Below the pieces are notes generated by a model. It saw only the letters and a program-made list of their open reading frames with translations, was not told the DNA's origin and did not search any database. Positions 48,714 to 58,336 of a stretch of 64,000 bases of DNA are shown piece after piece. The DNA is from Berghia stephanieae (lineage: Eukaryota > Mollusca > Gastropoda > Nudibranchia > Aeolidiidae). The stretch spans positions 33,806,391-33,870,390 of the forward strand of contig CM067449.1 in assembly GCA_034508935.3 (NCBI GenBank), given 5' to 3'. Position numbers and translations under genes: made by a program. Numbering within the stretch: the stretch's first letter is position 1; each line of letters starts with the position of its first letter.

Positions 48714-50225
48714 CATCATTAGTATTTGATATAGCGTCAGTATCCACAAATAATTCTCAGAGGTGCTTTACAATATTTTTTTTGTTATAACACAAGTTCA
48801 TTCATTCGACTACGAAATCACGACAATAGTCACACCCACACACATCTTGTTTGAAGTCTACATAGAATTACGAAAAGCAGAATGAACAATATTTGTTTGT
48901 TAATGCCGTTTGAAGACTGGTAAACTTTCACTTTGTCGGGTTTTAGGTTGTAAAGAATTCCATATGATTGGAGCCGAAAATGCAAAACCACGCTCAGCAA
49001 ACTTTGTTCTTGGGATGTTTTTCTCCATTAGCGAAGAACCGGCGGATCGCAGAGATCAAGTTGGTCTATATTCCCTTACAAGGCATTCAAGGTATTCAGG
49101 TGATGTATGGTGAAGGCAATTGTAAGCAAAAAATGCGATTTTGTATATTATTCTTTTCTCTAAAAGTAACAATACGAGCAGCTTTGTTTTGCATCAACTG
49201 TAGTCTGTTCAGCGATGTTTTTGGTAGGCCGTACAGGAGATAGTTACAATAATCCAAGCGGCTGGTAACAAGGGCATAGATGAGTGTTTTGCATGTTATG
49301 TCATCAATAACATTTCGTATTCTGCATATCATTTGGAGAGCGCTATGAACCGCCAGACAGCACTTTGTTGTGTGTGTGCGCATGTCTAGGTGAGTGTCAA
49401 AATAGAAACCAAGGTTTCGAACGACATTGGAAGTTTTAATAACAGATTCTCCGAGGGACAGTTGGTTAATGAGTATATCCTTTCCTGTCTTTTTGAACAC
49501 AATCAGCTCAGTTTTGTCCTCGTTGAATTTAAGCTTGTTGTCATCCATGACACACATCCATGCCTTAACGTTATCTAGACATGCTGTGAGTCGCTGTTTT
49601 GTTTCTTCGATGTTTATTGATAAAATGGGAGTGCATAACTGGGTATCATCGGCGTAGAGGTGATGACTGAGACAGAAGGTCGTGATAATGTTGCTTAAGG
49701 GCCTTGTGTACATTGTGAAAATATAAGGTCAAGCGGAACGCCAAATTGAGCTTTGTTGGTGATGAAAGGGAATCATTTATGAGAACGCGCTGTGACCCGT
49801 CTCGTAGATAGCATGAGCACCATTCTAGAGCTTTGTCTCCGATTCCAAAGAGCCTCTGAATTGGGTTTAGTAGTATTGCGTGATCCACAGTGTCGAACGC
49901 GGCAGTAGAATTGCATTGTCTTTTTTTTGTCAAGTATGTCGACAATATCATTGTGGACGCACAAAAGTGCTGTTTCTGTCCTGTGTGATCGCTTATAGGC
50001 GGAATGAAAAACAGTATGCAAAATTTTGAAATGTATGTGGTTGTTGAGACGTTTGACAATGAGTCTCTCTATTAATTTTGAAATGAAATGAATGTTCGAG
50101 ACTGGCCTGTAGTTTTTTAATTGATCGCTGTCTAAATGTTTCTTCTTCAAGAGTGGGGAGTAATTAGAGCTTCTTTGAAGCAGCTTGGAATGTCTGCATT
50201 CTCGATAGATCAGTTTCAAATTGTT
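48714..50225 (-). mobile_element. L2-type LINE, 5'-truncated, copy 2
   Basis: On the minus strand the frame enters at the RT fingers (SPLLKKKHLDSDQLKNYRPV, about 50150), then AAFDTVDHAILL, RLFGIGDKALEWCSCYLRDG, YADDTQLCTPI (about 49660), DDNKLKFNEDKTELIVFKKT, NLGFYFDTHLDMR, LIYALVTSRLDYCNYLLYGL (to 49096), then in another frame SLRSADSSLM...FAERGFAFSAP-IWNSLQPKTR to about 48890. Several frame changes. The APE domain is lost. The 3' end TGACGCTATATCAAATAC precedes the tail. Confidence 0.87.
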
Positions 50226-50460
50226 CGTGTAAATTTTGTTTGGTTATTTGTTGTTGTTTTTTGTTTGTTTGTTTTTTGTTTTTTTGTTGTCTTTTTTCTG
50301 GTTAGTTGGTTTGGGTTTGTTTTGTTTTGTTTTGTTTTGTTTTTGTTTTTTGTTTTTTGTTTTTGCTGTTGTTTTGTTATTTTTTTGTGTTCTTTTTGTT
50401 TTGAGTTTTTTTGTTTGTTTTCTTTTATGTTTTGATTTTGTCTTTGTTTTGTGTTACTAA
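50226..50460 (+). repeat. T/G low-complexity tract
   Basis: TTTTG/TTTGTTTG-rich sequence abutting the truncated LINE 5' end. Hydrophobic-looking frames here are artefacts. Confidence 0.9.
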
Positions 50461-50734
50461 GTTAACCCACACACTCAGGCCCATCAGTTAATGTCATAAC
50501 ATTGAATGGCTCCTTTTTCTTTGGGGAAAAAACTTCTTGTGTACTTGTAACTTTCTGTTGACTAGAAAGTTACAAAAAATGGTATCCTGCTACGAATTAC
50601 GACATTCAACACAGCGATAATCACGATGTACGGGTTAACCGAACGTTTGGTTAACCGGGTTTTTTATATTTAAGGAAGAATACTGGGTCTAATCTAATAT
50701 TGTGGTCGCTTTGATAGCTCCACCTATCATCTCT

Positions 50735-50850
50735 CATTCGTCTCTAATGTCTCATTCATCGCGATTTGTTGAAAAATGGTAAACTCGAAACGTTCACATT
50801 ATTAATTTGTCTTTGTAAATTTAATTTATGCTTCGATTCCGTTTTTTAAA
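50735..50850 (+). mobile_element. Family C repeat fragment
   Basis: CATTCGTCTCTAATGTCTCA, a degenerate core (TTGTTGAAAAATGG...CTCGAAACGTTC at 50767-50793) and TTTGTCTTTG...ATGCTTCGATTCC. Heavily changed core. Confidence 0.45.
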
Positions 50851-50889
50851 TTATTCTTCATTTACTGACTATTTAACACCTTAAAAGCG

Positions 50890-50918
50890 AATCATCAATG
50901 TCTCTGCAGCATTACAGA

Positions 50919-51008
<90 letters not shown>

Positions 51009-51038
51009 GCTCTGTAATGCTGCAGAGACATTGATGAT
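50890..51038. repeat. Inverted repeat enclosing (CT)n and (TA)n
   Basis: ATCATCAATGTCTCTGCAGC (50891) and ATTACAGAGCA are mirrored by TGCTCTGTAATGCTGCAGAG and ACATTGATGAT (51006-51038). About 32-bp exact arms. The enclosed DNA is (CT)n 50923-50954 plus (TA)n to 51005. Confidence 0.88.
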
Positions 51039-51039
51039 A

Positions 51040-51041
51040 AA

Positions 51042-51118
<77 letters not shown>

Positions 51119-51120
51119 TA
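51040..51120. repeat. (TA)n(GT)n compound microsatellite
   Basis: TA 51043-51088 then GT to 51119. It separates the 50890-51038 palindrome from the hammerhead palindrome 51127-51336. Confidence 0.96.
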
Positions 51121-51126
51121 TAAACA

Positions 51127-51336
51127 TTTCAAGTATAATTATGATCAACTTCTACAACATTGTTCGAGCGTCAGCTCTCTACAGGAAGTGGAAGTGGAAG
51201 TAGATTGTTGTGGGGTTTTTTTTTTTTTTTTTTTTTTTTTGCTACTTTTCACAACAATCTACTTTCACTTCCACTCCCTGATGAAAGGTAACGCTCGAAA
51301 CAATATTGTAGAAGTTGATCATAATTATACTTGAAA
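51127..51336. mobile_element. Palindromic mini-element with hammerhead motifs and T-run loop
   Basis: Arms of ~90 bp: TTTCAAGTATAATTATGATC...AACTTCTACAA (from 51127) is mirrored by TTGTAGAAGTTGATCATAAT...TATACTTGAAA (to 51336). The inner parts GAAGTGGAAGTAGATTGTTG / CAACAATCTACTTTCACTTC also pair. The centre is a ~25-T run at 51216-51240. Non-coding. Confidence 0.85.
51269..51322 (+). ncRNA. Type I hammerhead ribozyme motif, right arm
   Basis: Core CTGATGA at 51278-51284 and GAAA at 51297-51300. Stem III is CAA-UA-UUG (51301-51308) closed by the A-U pair next to GAAA, with cleavage expected after A51310 (GUA triplet). Stem I pairs CTTCCACTCC with GAAGUUG-side bases imperfectly. Stem II here is weak (A-U, G-C with a mismatch at its base). 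The mirror copy in the left arm (minus strand, 51153-51190) has a strong GAGC/GCUC stem II but changed core bases. Confidence 0.7.
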
Positions 51337-51384
51337 GCCTCTCATGATGTGAGTCAAAATAAAATATCAATACATTGGCCATCA

Positions 51385-51935
51385 CCAATCATGCTAGAAG
51401 AATAATGGACAGGAGATCACTTGCTGTGTTCTTTGTCCCCTTATATGTTGTCCGAAAGACCTTTTATCTCTGTCTCGGAATTAGATTAATTGCTTTGTCG
51501 TGACACTGGTCGGAGTCCTTGGCTACGGGGAAACAGTCTGATGTATAGTATTAGTTTTAGCAGTATATGTTTATTATTAATTTTTTCTGTCTTTCTTTGT
51601 AAAATTATCTCTCGATAATGGATTGTAATACTTTTTTTTCTTTTGGTTGCTGCTGTTTTGAATATGATTTGTAAAAAAAAAGTATTGTATTTCACTTGTT
51701 AGGATCCTTTCATTGTGCCTTTGACTTCTAAGTGATCTCAAACTAAGTACACTGAGGGGTGCTCTTGGAATATAAATCCGTGCTCTAGCCGCACCATTTA
51801 CCTTTGTCTTATTTATTCGCAGGTGCCTTTGACAAAAGTATACTTTTAGACTACCTTACACATTTTCTGTCTTTTCAATGCCCTGAAATGACCTACATGC
51901 GTCACAAACGTAAAATGCTTTAAAACAAAGAAAAC
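51385..51935 (+). repeat. Family B dispersed repeat, diverged long copy
   Basis: CACTTGCTGTGTTCTTTGTC, GTGATCTCAAACTAAGTACA, GGGTGCTCTTGGAATATAAA and a decayed end (CGTCACAAACGTAAAATGC) in family B order. Confidence 0.6.
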
Positions 51936-51939
51936 AATC

Positions 51940-52399
51940 CTTGATATGGAATAATTGAAGTACACAAGGTTGTTTCGCTCTATATCAGTACGGAAAATTA
52001 CTTAAATGTTTGTGATAGATTCACTAATTTGTCTTTGGGAATTAATTCTGTAATTCTACCAAACAATACGTTAAACTAATATGTCTGTAGCCTCTAGGCA
52101 ATGTTCGCAAAATCCCACTCTTCTAGAACTTTAATCAACGATAGAAATGTGTTAAATACGATAGAAAGGGGGTGGACTATTTATGTTGGAATTTCCCCGA
52201 GGATAAAGATCACCCAGACCAAAGCATTTTGGTACACCTAGTATCACTAAATATCAATAACTTTATTATCCGAAACAGAATTACCATGATATAATTCCTA
52301 TCTTCTTTATTGTCAACGAATGTGGTATAAGCGTGGTCCTCATTTACAAATACAATACTAGATATTATTGCTGTGGCGCTTCTGTTATTTTTACAATGA

Positions 52400-52400
<1 letters not shown>
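51940..52400. other. Unassigned sequence
   Basis: AT-rich. No gene or repeat recognised. Confidence 0.3.
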
Positions 52401-52476
<76 letters not shown>

Positions 52477-52490
52477 GGTGGTGGTGGTAT
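52401..52490. repeat. (ATT)n then (GGT)n microsatellite
   Basis: ~75 bp ATT followed by a short GGT run. Confidence 0.95.
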
Positions 52491-52518
52491 TACAGTTGTT
52501 GTATTTTTGTGATAATTG

Positions 52519-52823
52519 GATTCAATAGTCTGATGTCACGCGCCCGGCAACGGCGGCCATCTTGGTTCTAAACAAAGAAAATCATTACTTTTTATTCTTC
52601 ATGCTGGCTAGAACTTTTCATTCCCTTTTCATATGCCTTGTGATCAGAATGTGTAAAAGTCAATACATGATCAAATTGATGGGGTTTTTTTTCCTCTGGA
52701 TACGCGTTTAAGCTCGCCGGGGAAATATTTCATACGGCGTCCGCCATTGTTCCGATAGTTTAGAGCCAGTGTTACTTAGTTACCATACGTCATTAGGAAG
52801 GAAGTGACAATACGACTTTTGAA
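52519..52823 (+). mobile_element. MITE family E, copy 2, with YY1-like motifs
   Basis: Closest to copy 1. Contains GGCGGCCATCTTGG (YY1-type CCAT in inverse) and GGCGTCCGCCATTGTT. Ends TTCAATAGTCTGATGTCACG and ...GACTTTTGAA. Confidence 0.78.
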
Positions 52824-53216
52824 GACTATTAATGGTATTATTTTATTCTTTGGTGCCATTTACCTTTTTTTTCTTTTTTTTTTTTTCTTTTTTTTTTTTC
52901 TCACTTTCATGTATGTTGCCATCCAATTGTATGGATTATGGCGACAGCCTAAGATTAAATCAACGTTATTTTTGTTTGTCTTATTTTAACTATGCAACTG
53001 ATACTTATCATAGCAGACGTGCCTACTTTTTTTCCACTTTCATGTATGTTATCAACAAATTGTGTGATTTATTGGTGAAAGCCTAACTTTGAATAAACTT
53101 TGAAACTTTGAAACTTGAAATGTTTTAATAATAGCTCCTTGTATCAAAAAGTTGAGCACTATAATTTCATGTTTTTTTGCATAATTTATTATTATTATAT
53201 ATATATATTTTTAAAA

Positions 53217-53220
<4 letters not shown>

Positions 53221-53253
<33 letters not shown>
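53221..53253. repeat. (TA)n microsatellite
   Basis: Left flank of the 42-bp-arm palindrome. Confidence 0.95.
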
Positions 53254-53258
<5 letters not shown>

Positions 53259-53263
53259 ATATA

Positions 53264-53349
53264 ATATAAATGGGATCACTCACTGTGGCCAAAACATATG
53301 TTTCTAGAGAAACATATGTTTTGGCCACAGTGAGTGATCCCATTTATAT
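53264..53349. mobile_element. Perfect 42-bp-arm palindrome
   Basis: GGGATCACTCACTGTGGCCA and AAACATATGTTTCT are mirrored exactly to ATCCC..., with only 2 bases between the arms. GAAACATATGTTTTGGCC at the centre matches the 3' half of a hammerhead (GAAA, CA-UA-UG stem III, U-U cleavage site, stem I strand), but no CUGANGA half remains. Confidence 0.85.
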
Positions 53350-53421
53350 TTTATATTAGCTCTAACCATCATTATCGAGCACTTTCGTACCTACGAGTAC
53401 CCACCAACACTCATAAATAAG

Positions 53422-53473
<52 letters not shown>

Positions 53474-53474
53474 C
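53350..53474. repeat. Spacer and (TA)n
   Basis: TATCGAGCACTTTCGTACC near 53377 recurs as TGTCGAGCACATTTCGTACC near 53718, so the two sides of the hammerhead palindrome carry a direct repeat. (TA)n at 53426-53471. Confidence 0.7.
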
Positions 53475-53499
53475 TTTAATATTTACCACAATGTTTGAG

Positions 53500-53547
53500 A
53501 CAGTCTACATTAATGTTTCAGGCCCAATTAGCCATCGTCAGGACTGT
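53500..53547 (-). ncRNA. Type I hammerhead ribozyme, left arm
   Basis: Mirror image of the right-arm ribozyme with all core bases the same: CTGACGA, GAAA, stem I ACAGUC/GACUGU, stem III CAU-UA-AUG, GUA cleavage triplet. Transcribed from the minus strand it would cut itself. RNA reading through the whole palindrome would instead pair arm with arm. Confidence 0.82.
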
Positions 53548-53620
53548 GGTTTGTTGACTGTTGTTGTTTGTTGAAGTGGCTCACCAAACCACTTCAACAA
53601 ACAACAACAGTCAACAAACC

Positions 53621-53668
53621 ACAGTCCTGACGATGGCTAATTGGGCCTGAAACATTAATGTAGACTGT
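53621..53668 (+). ncRNA. Type I hammerhead ribozyme, right arm
   Basis: A self-cleaving RNA motif. Stem I ACAGTC (53621-53626) pairs exactly with GACTGT (53663-53668). Core CTGACGA is 53627-53633. Stem II is GGCT/GGCC (G35-C47, G36-C46, C37-G45, U38-G44) with a U-U mismatch next to the core. GAAA is 53649-53652. Stem III is CAU-UA-AUG (53653-53660) closed by A52-U61. Cleavage is expected after A53662. The very short stem III is a known mark of retroelement-associated type I hammerheads, which may work best as dimers. Every invariant core base is present. Confidence 0.85.
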
Positions 53669-53757
53669 CTCAATCATTGCGGTAAATATTAAAATAATAA
53701 TTCGCTCCATTGCTACATGTCGAGCACATTTCGTACCATATTTGTATCAAACACGAT

Positions 53758-53911
<154 letters not shown>

Positions 53912-54194
53912 GGTTGAAGTGAGGACATAGTCGTTTCCTTCGTCACGAAGCTTTTAGTTCGCACAGCATGGTGACAGTGGGCGATGATTTTTAATGTGTT
54001 GAATTCCCCAGGTAAGTTCCTGGTCTCGTGTTCCAGAACATCCCAATCCCAACCTCCCCACTTTGTCACACGGATTGATTGGTTCTGTATTTGTAAATAA
54101 CTTCCAACCTTCCAACTACGGATTTCTCCATCCTCTTTGGTTGATTCAATTCTCGTTATAAAATATTATAGATAGTGAGAGGTGAGTGATTATT

Positions 54195-54525
54195 TAAAAA
54201 TCTATTTCTTTTTCTTTCTTTTTTTTGATTTTTTTTTTTGTTTTTTTTTTTTTTTTATATTTCATTTTTTTTGGGGGGGGGGGGGTGTTTTTGTATTTGA
54301 TGTGTTCGAGTTTTTATGGGGTTTTTTTGTCGGTGGGGGGGGGGGGGGGGGGAGGTTGTTCTCTTGATGTTTCTTGTTGATTTTTGTTCCATTTTGGTTT
54401 CGTTTTTGTTTTTGTTTGTTTTATTTGTTTTATTATTCTGTTTGTATTTTGTTTGTTTGGTTTGTTTTTTGTTGTTGTTTTATTTGTTTTTGTTTTGTTT
54501 TGCTTTTTGCTTTGTTTATTTGAGG
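54195..54525 (+). repeat. T-rich tract with long G-runs
   Basis: T-runs lead into G-runs at 54271-54284 and 54336-54354, then TTTG/TTTTG-rich DNA. Frames here are artefacts; the G-runs fit G-quadruplex patterns. Confidence 0.9.
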
Positions 54526-54529
54526 GCAT

Positions 54530-54885
54530 TTTCTAAAAGAACAGAATAATGTAGCAAAAGCTTTGTACTTAATAGCAGACATTTGATTCCATTTGACTTT
54601 GATGAGAGATATGCATGTAGCATTTTGTAAGCCATCCATTTTTAATAAGTTAGATGTTTTTCACATGAGTCAACTTACCCATCTTATATTATGGCCAAGT
54701 CGGTATAAAAACTCAATTTAAGAAAGTTACTAGATTTTCTTTTCCCATTTTCTAAGACGTGTTTATAAAATGGAAATGTTTTCTTTCATTATATCACTGT
54801 AAAAATATACTGACGCAGACATGTGCTGAGAAATTGGTTCTCTAATTATTTTCTTCAGAAATATATTTGAATATAAGCATCATAA
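54530..54885. other. Unassigned sequence
   Basis: AT-rich; nothing recognised. Confidence 0.3.
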
Positions 54886-54888
54886 TTT

Positions 54889-55140
54889 TTTCCGGTCGGA
54901 CACTTGCCTCTGGGACCGAAGGTCCAGAGTTTGAGTACCATTCTGAATGGTGCATATTTAAGTCCTTGAAAAGGCTCTTTATTCTCATTCTCTCGCCGTA
55001 CTTTGGTGTAAAACGAATACGTTGCGGTTATCAGCGTTGTCTTGTCTTACATGTTAAGTGTTATTGTTGGCTAGGGATCCCTTGTAAAGCGCTTTTAGCA
55101 CTTTCAGTGGATATTGCGCTAATACATTCTCAAGTTTTTT
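54889..55140 (+). mobile_element. tRNA-derived SINE, family S
   Basis: GGACACTTGCCTCTGGGACC and B-box-like GAGTTTGAGTACC (54927), body TTAAGTCCTTGAAAAGGCTC and TTCTCATTCTCTCGCCGTAC, tail CCCTTGTAAAGCGC then GTGGATATTGCGCTAATAC. A box eroded. Confidence 0.65.
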
Positions 55141-55254
55141 CGGGGATTTTTTTTTAAAAAACCTTTTCTCGTTCATTTTACAAAGAAGATACCATTGCGT
55201 CATTAAAAGTCATTTTAATTGGACGCGAGGCACAATTTTAAGATTATACATGCT

Positions 55255-55470
55255 ATAACAAAGCAATTGATGCTATACATTCAGGTAAAATACTCACAAC
55301 ATCCGCCTGCCGGATATAACGTACCAACACATAAAACTATATGTAAACAAACCTTAAACGTTATAATCTGATTGATACCATTTAGTGAAAACGATCATTA
55401 AAATGGCTGTCTAAAAATAATAACAAGGAGTGTCTGACCTCAATTTCGTTCCATTTCTATTGACGTCTCA
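55255..55470 (-). repeat. Family D dispersed repeat, copy 5
   Basis: Minus strand has GTGTTGGTACGTTATATCCG, GCAGGCGGATGTTGTGAGTA and a TTATAACG-type block matching copy 2. Confidence 0.5.
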
Positions 55471-55559
55471 ACAAAATGATCAGTTTGAAAATAACAACAA
55501 TTTGGAATACTTTTCATTAGTATTAGATACTAAAATACTAGATAATATGTTGTCAAATT

Positions 55560-55760
55560 TCAGAGTTCAATAAAGTGAAAATGTTGCTGCCCGAAGCCCG
55601 AAGGAAAAAATAACGATAAGCATTGAAATGTAAGCTTCAATCTATTTATTAAACGAAGACAGATACTGTGGACGTTTCGGGCTTTCCTTTTATCAACAAA
55701 AACACGATGAATGAAACACTAAGGACGAATGAGAGATCATCTCAAAGTGTAAGAAGTGTA
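55560..55760 (-). mobile_element. Family C repeat, copy 6
   Basis: GCCCGAAGGAAAAAATAACG start, AAGCTTCAATC and the inverse core at 55670-55696 (TTGATAAAAGGAAAGCCC then GAAACGTCC on the minus strand). Confidence 0.55.
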
Positions 55761-56890
55761 TATTATTGTGTTATCTCGGGGAGGGGGGGGGGCGGCTCCA
55801 ATCTAAATTAAAATTGTTTCATTAATGTTTTATTTATACATTCAATTCATTTTCCTTATTGATATATTTGTTTATTCCATTGAGCTATTTTTCCACACTT
55901 TTATCAGTCATCGGGATGGAGGTGGCTGGGTGGTTTTGCATTGCACTGCGACCTGACAAATGTGGGATTCAAGCTCTGCCTGTTTGTTGAAGATAAAGTC
56001 AAAATCATGATCCCTTAATTTAAGTTTATGCTTTCGTCGAGGAAATGGGTGTGGGATTGCTTCGTTTGCTTGGGTTTATTTTTTTGTTTTGTTTTGTTTG
56101 TTTGTTTTTTGGGGGGGGGGGGGTTGTTTTTTTTGGGGGAGGGAGGGGGGTTTAATCATTGTTTTAAAGAAATTTTTTTGCCTGTTTCTTTTTTTTTATT
56201 TTTTTAAAAAATTTTTGTTAATGTTTTTTTTTTTGTTTTGTTTCTAAAGATGAAAAGAAGGGTATTATAACGCCTCCTTCTCTCTGTCTCTATTAGAATA
56301 TGGGTCAGAAAAAAAAGATATATGACCGATGGATGATGTGATGCGCTAATATATAATTTATGGTGTTACATCCCATTCAATTTTAACATTTGGCATTTCA
56401 AAATTTTCTTCTTGCACATTAAAATAAATTGTTCTAATACAGTTCAAACCGAAATCGGCAATTTGATATTTGAGCCCGTTGATTATAATATATAGTCCGT
56501 TCTACAAACCCGTGCGCACGCGTTGACGTTAATGTCTTCATAACCTTCTGATGGATTTTAAGAATGATTGGCTCGAACACTAGAATTGTTAGTGACGTTA
56601 AACCGATTTTTTTCCATCGGTTACAATACCATAGTTTTCTTCTTTACGGTATATAAAAAAGAAGGGCCTGGGATGAGTGAACATTTGGATGGTTTAAAAA
56701 ACAATATTATTACACACAGTGAATTCTATTGTGATTACGATCATTGAACTACCCACAGGCTTGGCCAGGGGTTAACTTTTGACGAGATTCATGTGCAATA
56801 CTCACTAACATTTCGCCCCCCTGGGTTCAAAATGACACAGCACATTGAATACTTTGTACACACTTTTCTTGATGTAAACAATTGTCACAA
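55761..56890. other. Unassigned, with T-run/G-run block
   Basis: 56080-56240 repeats the T-run to G-run pattern (G-runs at 56111-56123 and 56136-56150). Another G-run sits at 55782-55792. No gene recognised. Confidence 0.4.
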
Positions 56891-56894
56891 TACG

Positions 56895-57192
56895 CTTCAA
56901 CAGTCGTAACGTCACTTCCCTCGTAATGACGCATTGTAACTTAGTAACTGGCTCTAAACTATCGGAACAGTGGCGGACGCCCTTATGAAATATTTCTCCG
57001 ACGAGCATAAAAGCGTATCCAGAGGAGAAAAAAAAAACATTATAAATCTGATCATGTTTTGACTTTTACAAATTCTGATCACAAGACATATGAAAAGTTC
57101 TAGCCAGCATGAAGAATAAAAAGTACCAGTTTTCTTTGTTTAGAACCACGATGGCCGCCGTTTCTGGGCGACGTGACATCAGACTATTGAAT
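56895..57192 (-). mobile_element. MITE family E, copy 3
   Basis: Inverse of copies 1 and 2: starts TTCAACAGTCGTAACGTCAC, ends GACATCAGACTATTGAA. Contains GTGGCGGACGCC and GATGGCCGCCG, the plus-sense forms of the YY1-like blocks. Confidence 0.78.
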
Positions 57193-57199
57193 CTAATTA

Positions 57200-58060
57200 A
57201 TTGTTAAAAGCCACAGGTAAAGCTTCCTGTTGTGATCTCTACATTCATAAAAATGATAACAAAAAATTGTCAAAATGAGGAGAATAGAAATGAAAATTAT
57301 AATTTTTTCTCCAGAGAGGCGAAGCGCGGAATTCTTATTCATGGCATGCGGCGAATAGCAATACTATTAACAGATGGCACACAACCAGGAACTCAGAGTG
57401 GAGAGGTTAAATTAATCGTTATGTCATCTGAATTATGCATTTATTGTATTTGAAAACTGAGGTTCCTTTGAAAGGTTATACTGCACAAAACATACAGTTT
57501 CGTGTTAAAGAATCTTATATTAAGTGATTTCACATTATTACATTCTGAGCGTCGTCCCCCCCCCCCCCCCCCCCCCCTCCTTCCCCTTTTCCACAGTGCA
57601 CATAATTCAAGAATGGCAAACATGTTCCGTACTCGATGGGTGACCAGTGGATTTTCGTGACATGTCTTATGCGACAATATGAGCTGTCTTGCTCAACAGT
57701 TCGTTGGGAATTATGTCTTTGTGAAAGACATTTCCCCTCGTGCTATCGAAGACGGGTGTAAAAATTCGGAGGATCCCCGTTTTTTTTTTTTTTTTTTTTG
57801 TATTTTTTGTTTGTTTTTTTTTTTTATTTTATTTTTTTTTGGGGGGGGGGGGGGGTAGGGGGGTTTGGCATCAATGTCTATGTCCGATATATCGATAAGC
57901 ACCTAGCGGGCTTCTTGTGTCGTCCAATATATTATATGTGCGCTGTCCAAAATCGTACAATATCGTTTCGTCATTCTGAAGATTTTCATTCTCAAATTGA
58001 ATTTTCAGAATTTGACTTTTCTGACAGTTTACTAGATTGTGACAATCGGTTGTAAAATCA
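57200..58060. other. Unassigned, with C-run and T-run/G-run
   Basis: A ~20-C run at 57557-57577 and a T-run to G-run block at 57780-57860. No gene recognised. Confidence 0.4.
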
Positions 58061-58065
58061 CCGAA

Positions 58066-58335
58066 CAGCTATGTGGTCTTGTAGTATGAAACACGCTTAC
58101 TAATCGGAAGGTCCTGGGTTCGACCATCGCTCTAAGCGGTGCATAGTTGAGTCCTTGGAAAAAGCTAATACTCACATTCTCTCATCGTACTCAGGTATAA
58201 ATTGAGTGCCCGGCCGCTAACATCGTTGTCTTTGTCCGAAAACAAATGTAATATTGCCTAACAGGCGTCATATTACGCCTTACATGTTAAGTATTGCTAT
58301 TGGCCAGGTACCCCTTGTATAGCGTTTTGATCATG
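58066..58335 (+). mobile_element. tRNA-derived SINE, family S, right-pointing of a pair
   Basis: A-box region GTGGTCTTGTAGTATGAAAC, B box GGGTTCGACC at 58116-58125, GTTGAGTCCTTGGAAA, CGCCTAACAGGCG, then CCCCTTGTATAGCGTTTTGA. Its 3' end meets the 3' end of the next copy. Confidence 0.75.
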
Positions 58336-58336
58336 T

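Larger units (their letters stand above)
53475..53693. mobile_element. Hammerhead-bearing palindromic mini-element, 105-bp arms
   Basis: Left arm 53475-53579 and right arm 53589-53693 are inverted and nearly identical (2-3 mismatches), with a 9-nt centre. TA arrays flank it. It carries no coding frame. Each arm contains a complete type I hammerhead (separate entries). The layout is like two inverted terminal repeats of a Penelope-like element brought together, but no RT/GIY-YIG gene lies nearby. Other reading: a retrozyme-like or MITE-like self-cleaving element of its own. Confidence 0.88.

Noticed and set aside
50236-50460. Membrane protein rich in Phe, Val and Cys
   Set aside because: Translation of a TTTTG/TTTG low-complexity tract.
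50890-51038. Hammerhead in the 51.0 kb palindrome
   Set aside because: No CUGANGA and GAAA pair could be placed; kept only as a TA-linked inverted repeat.
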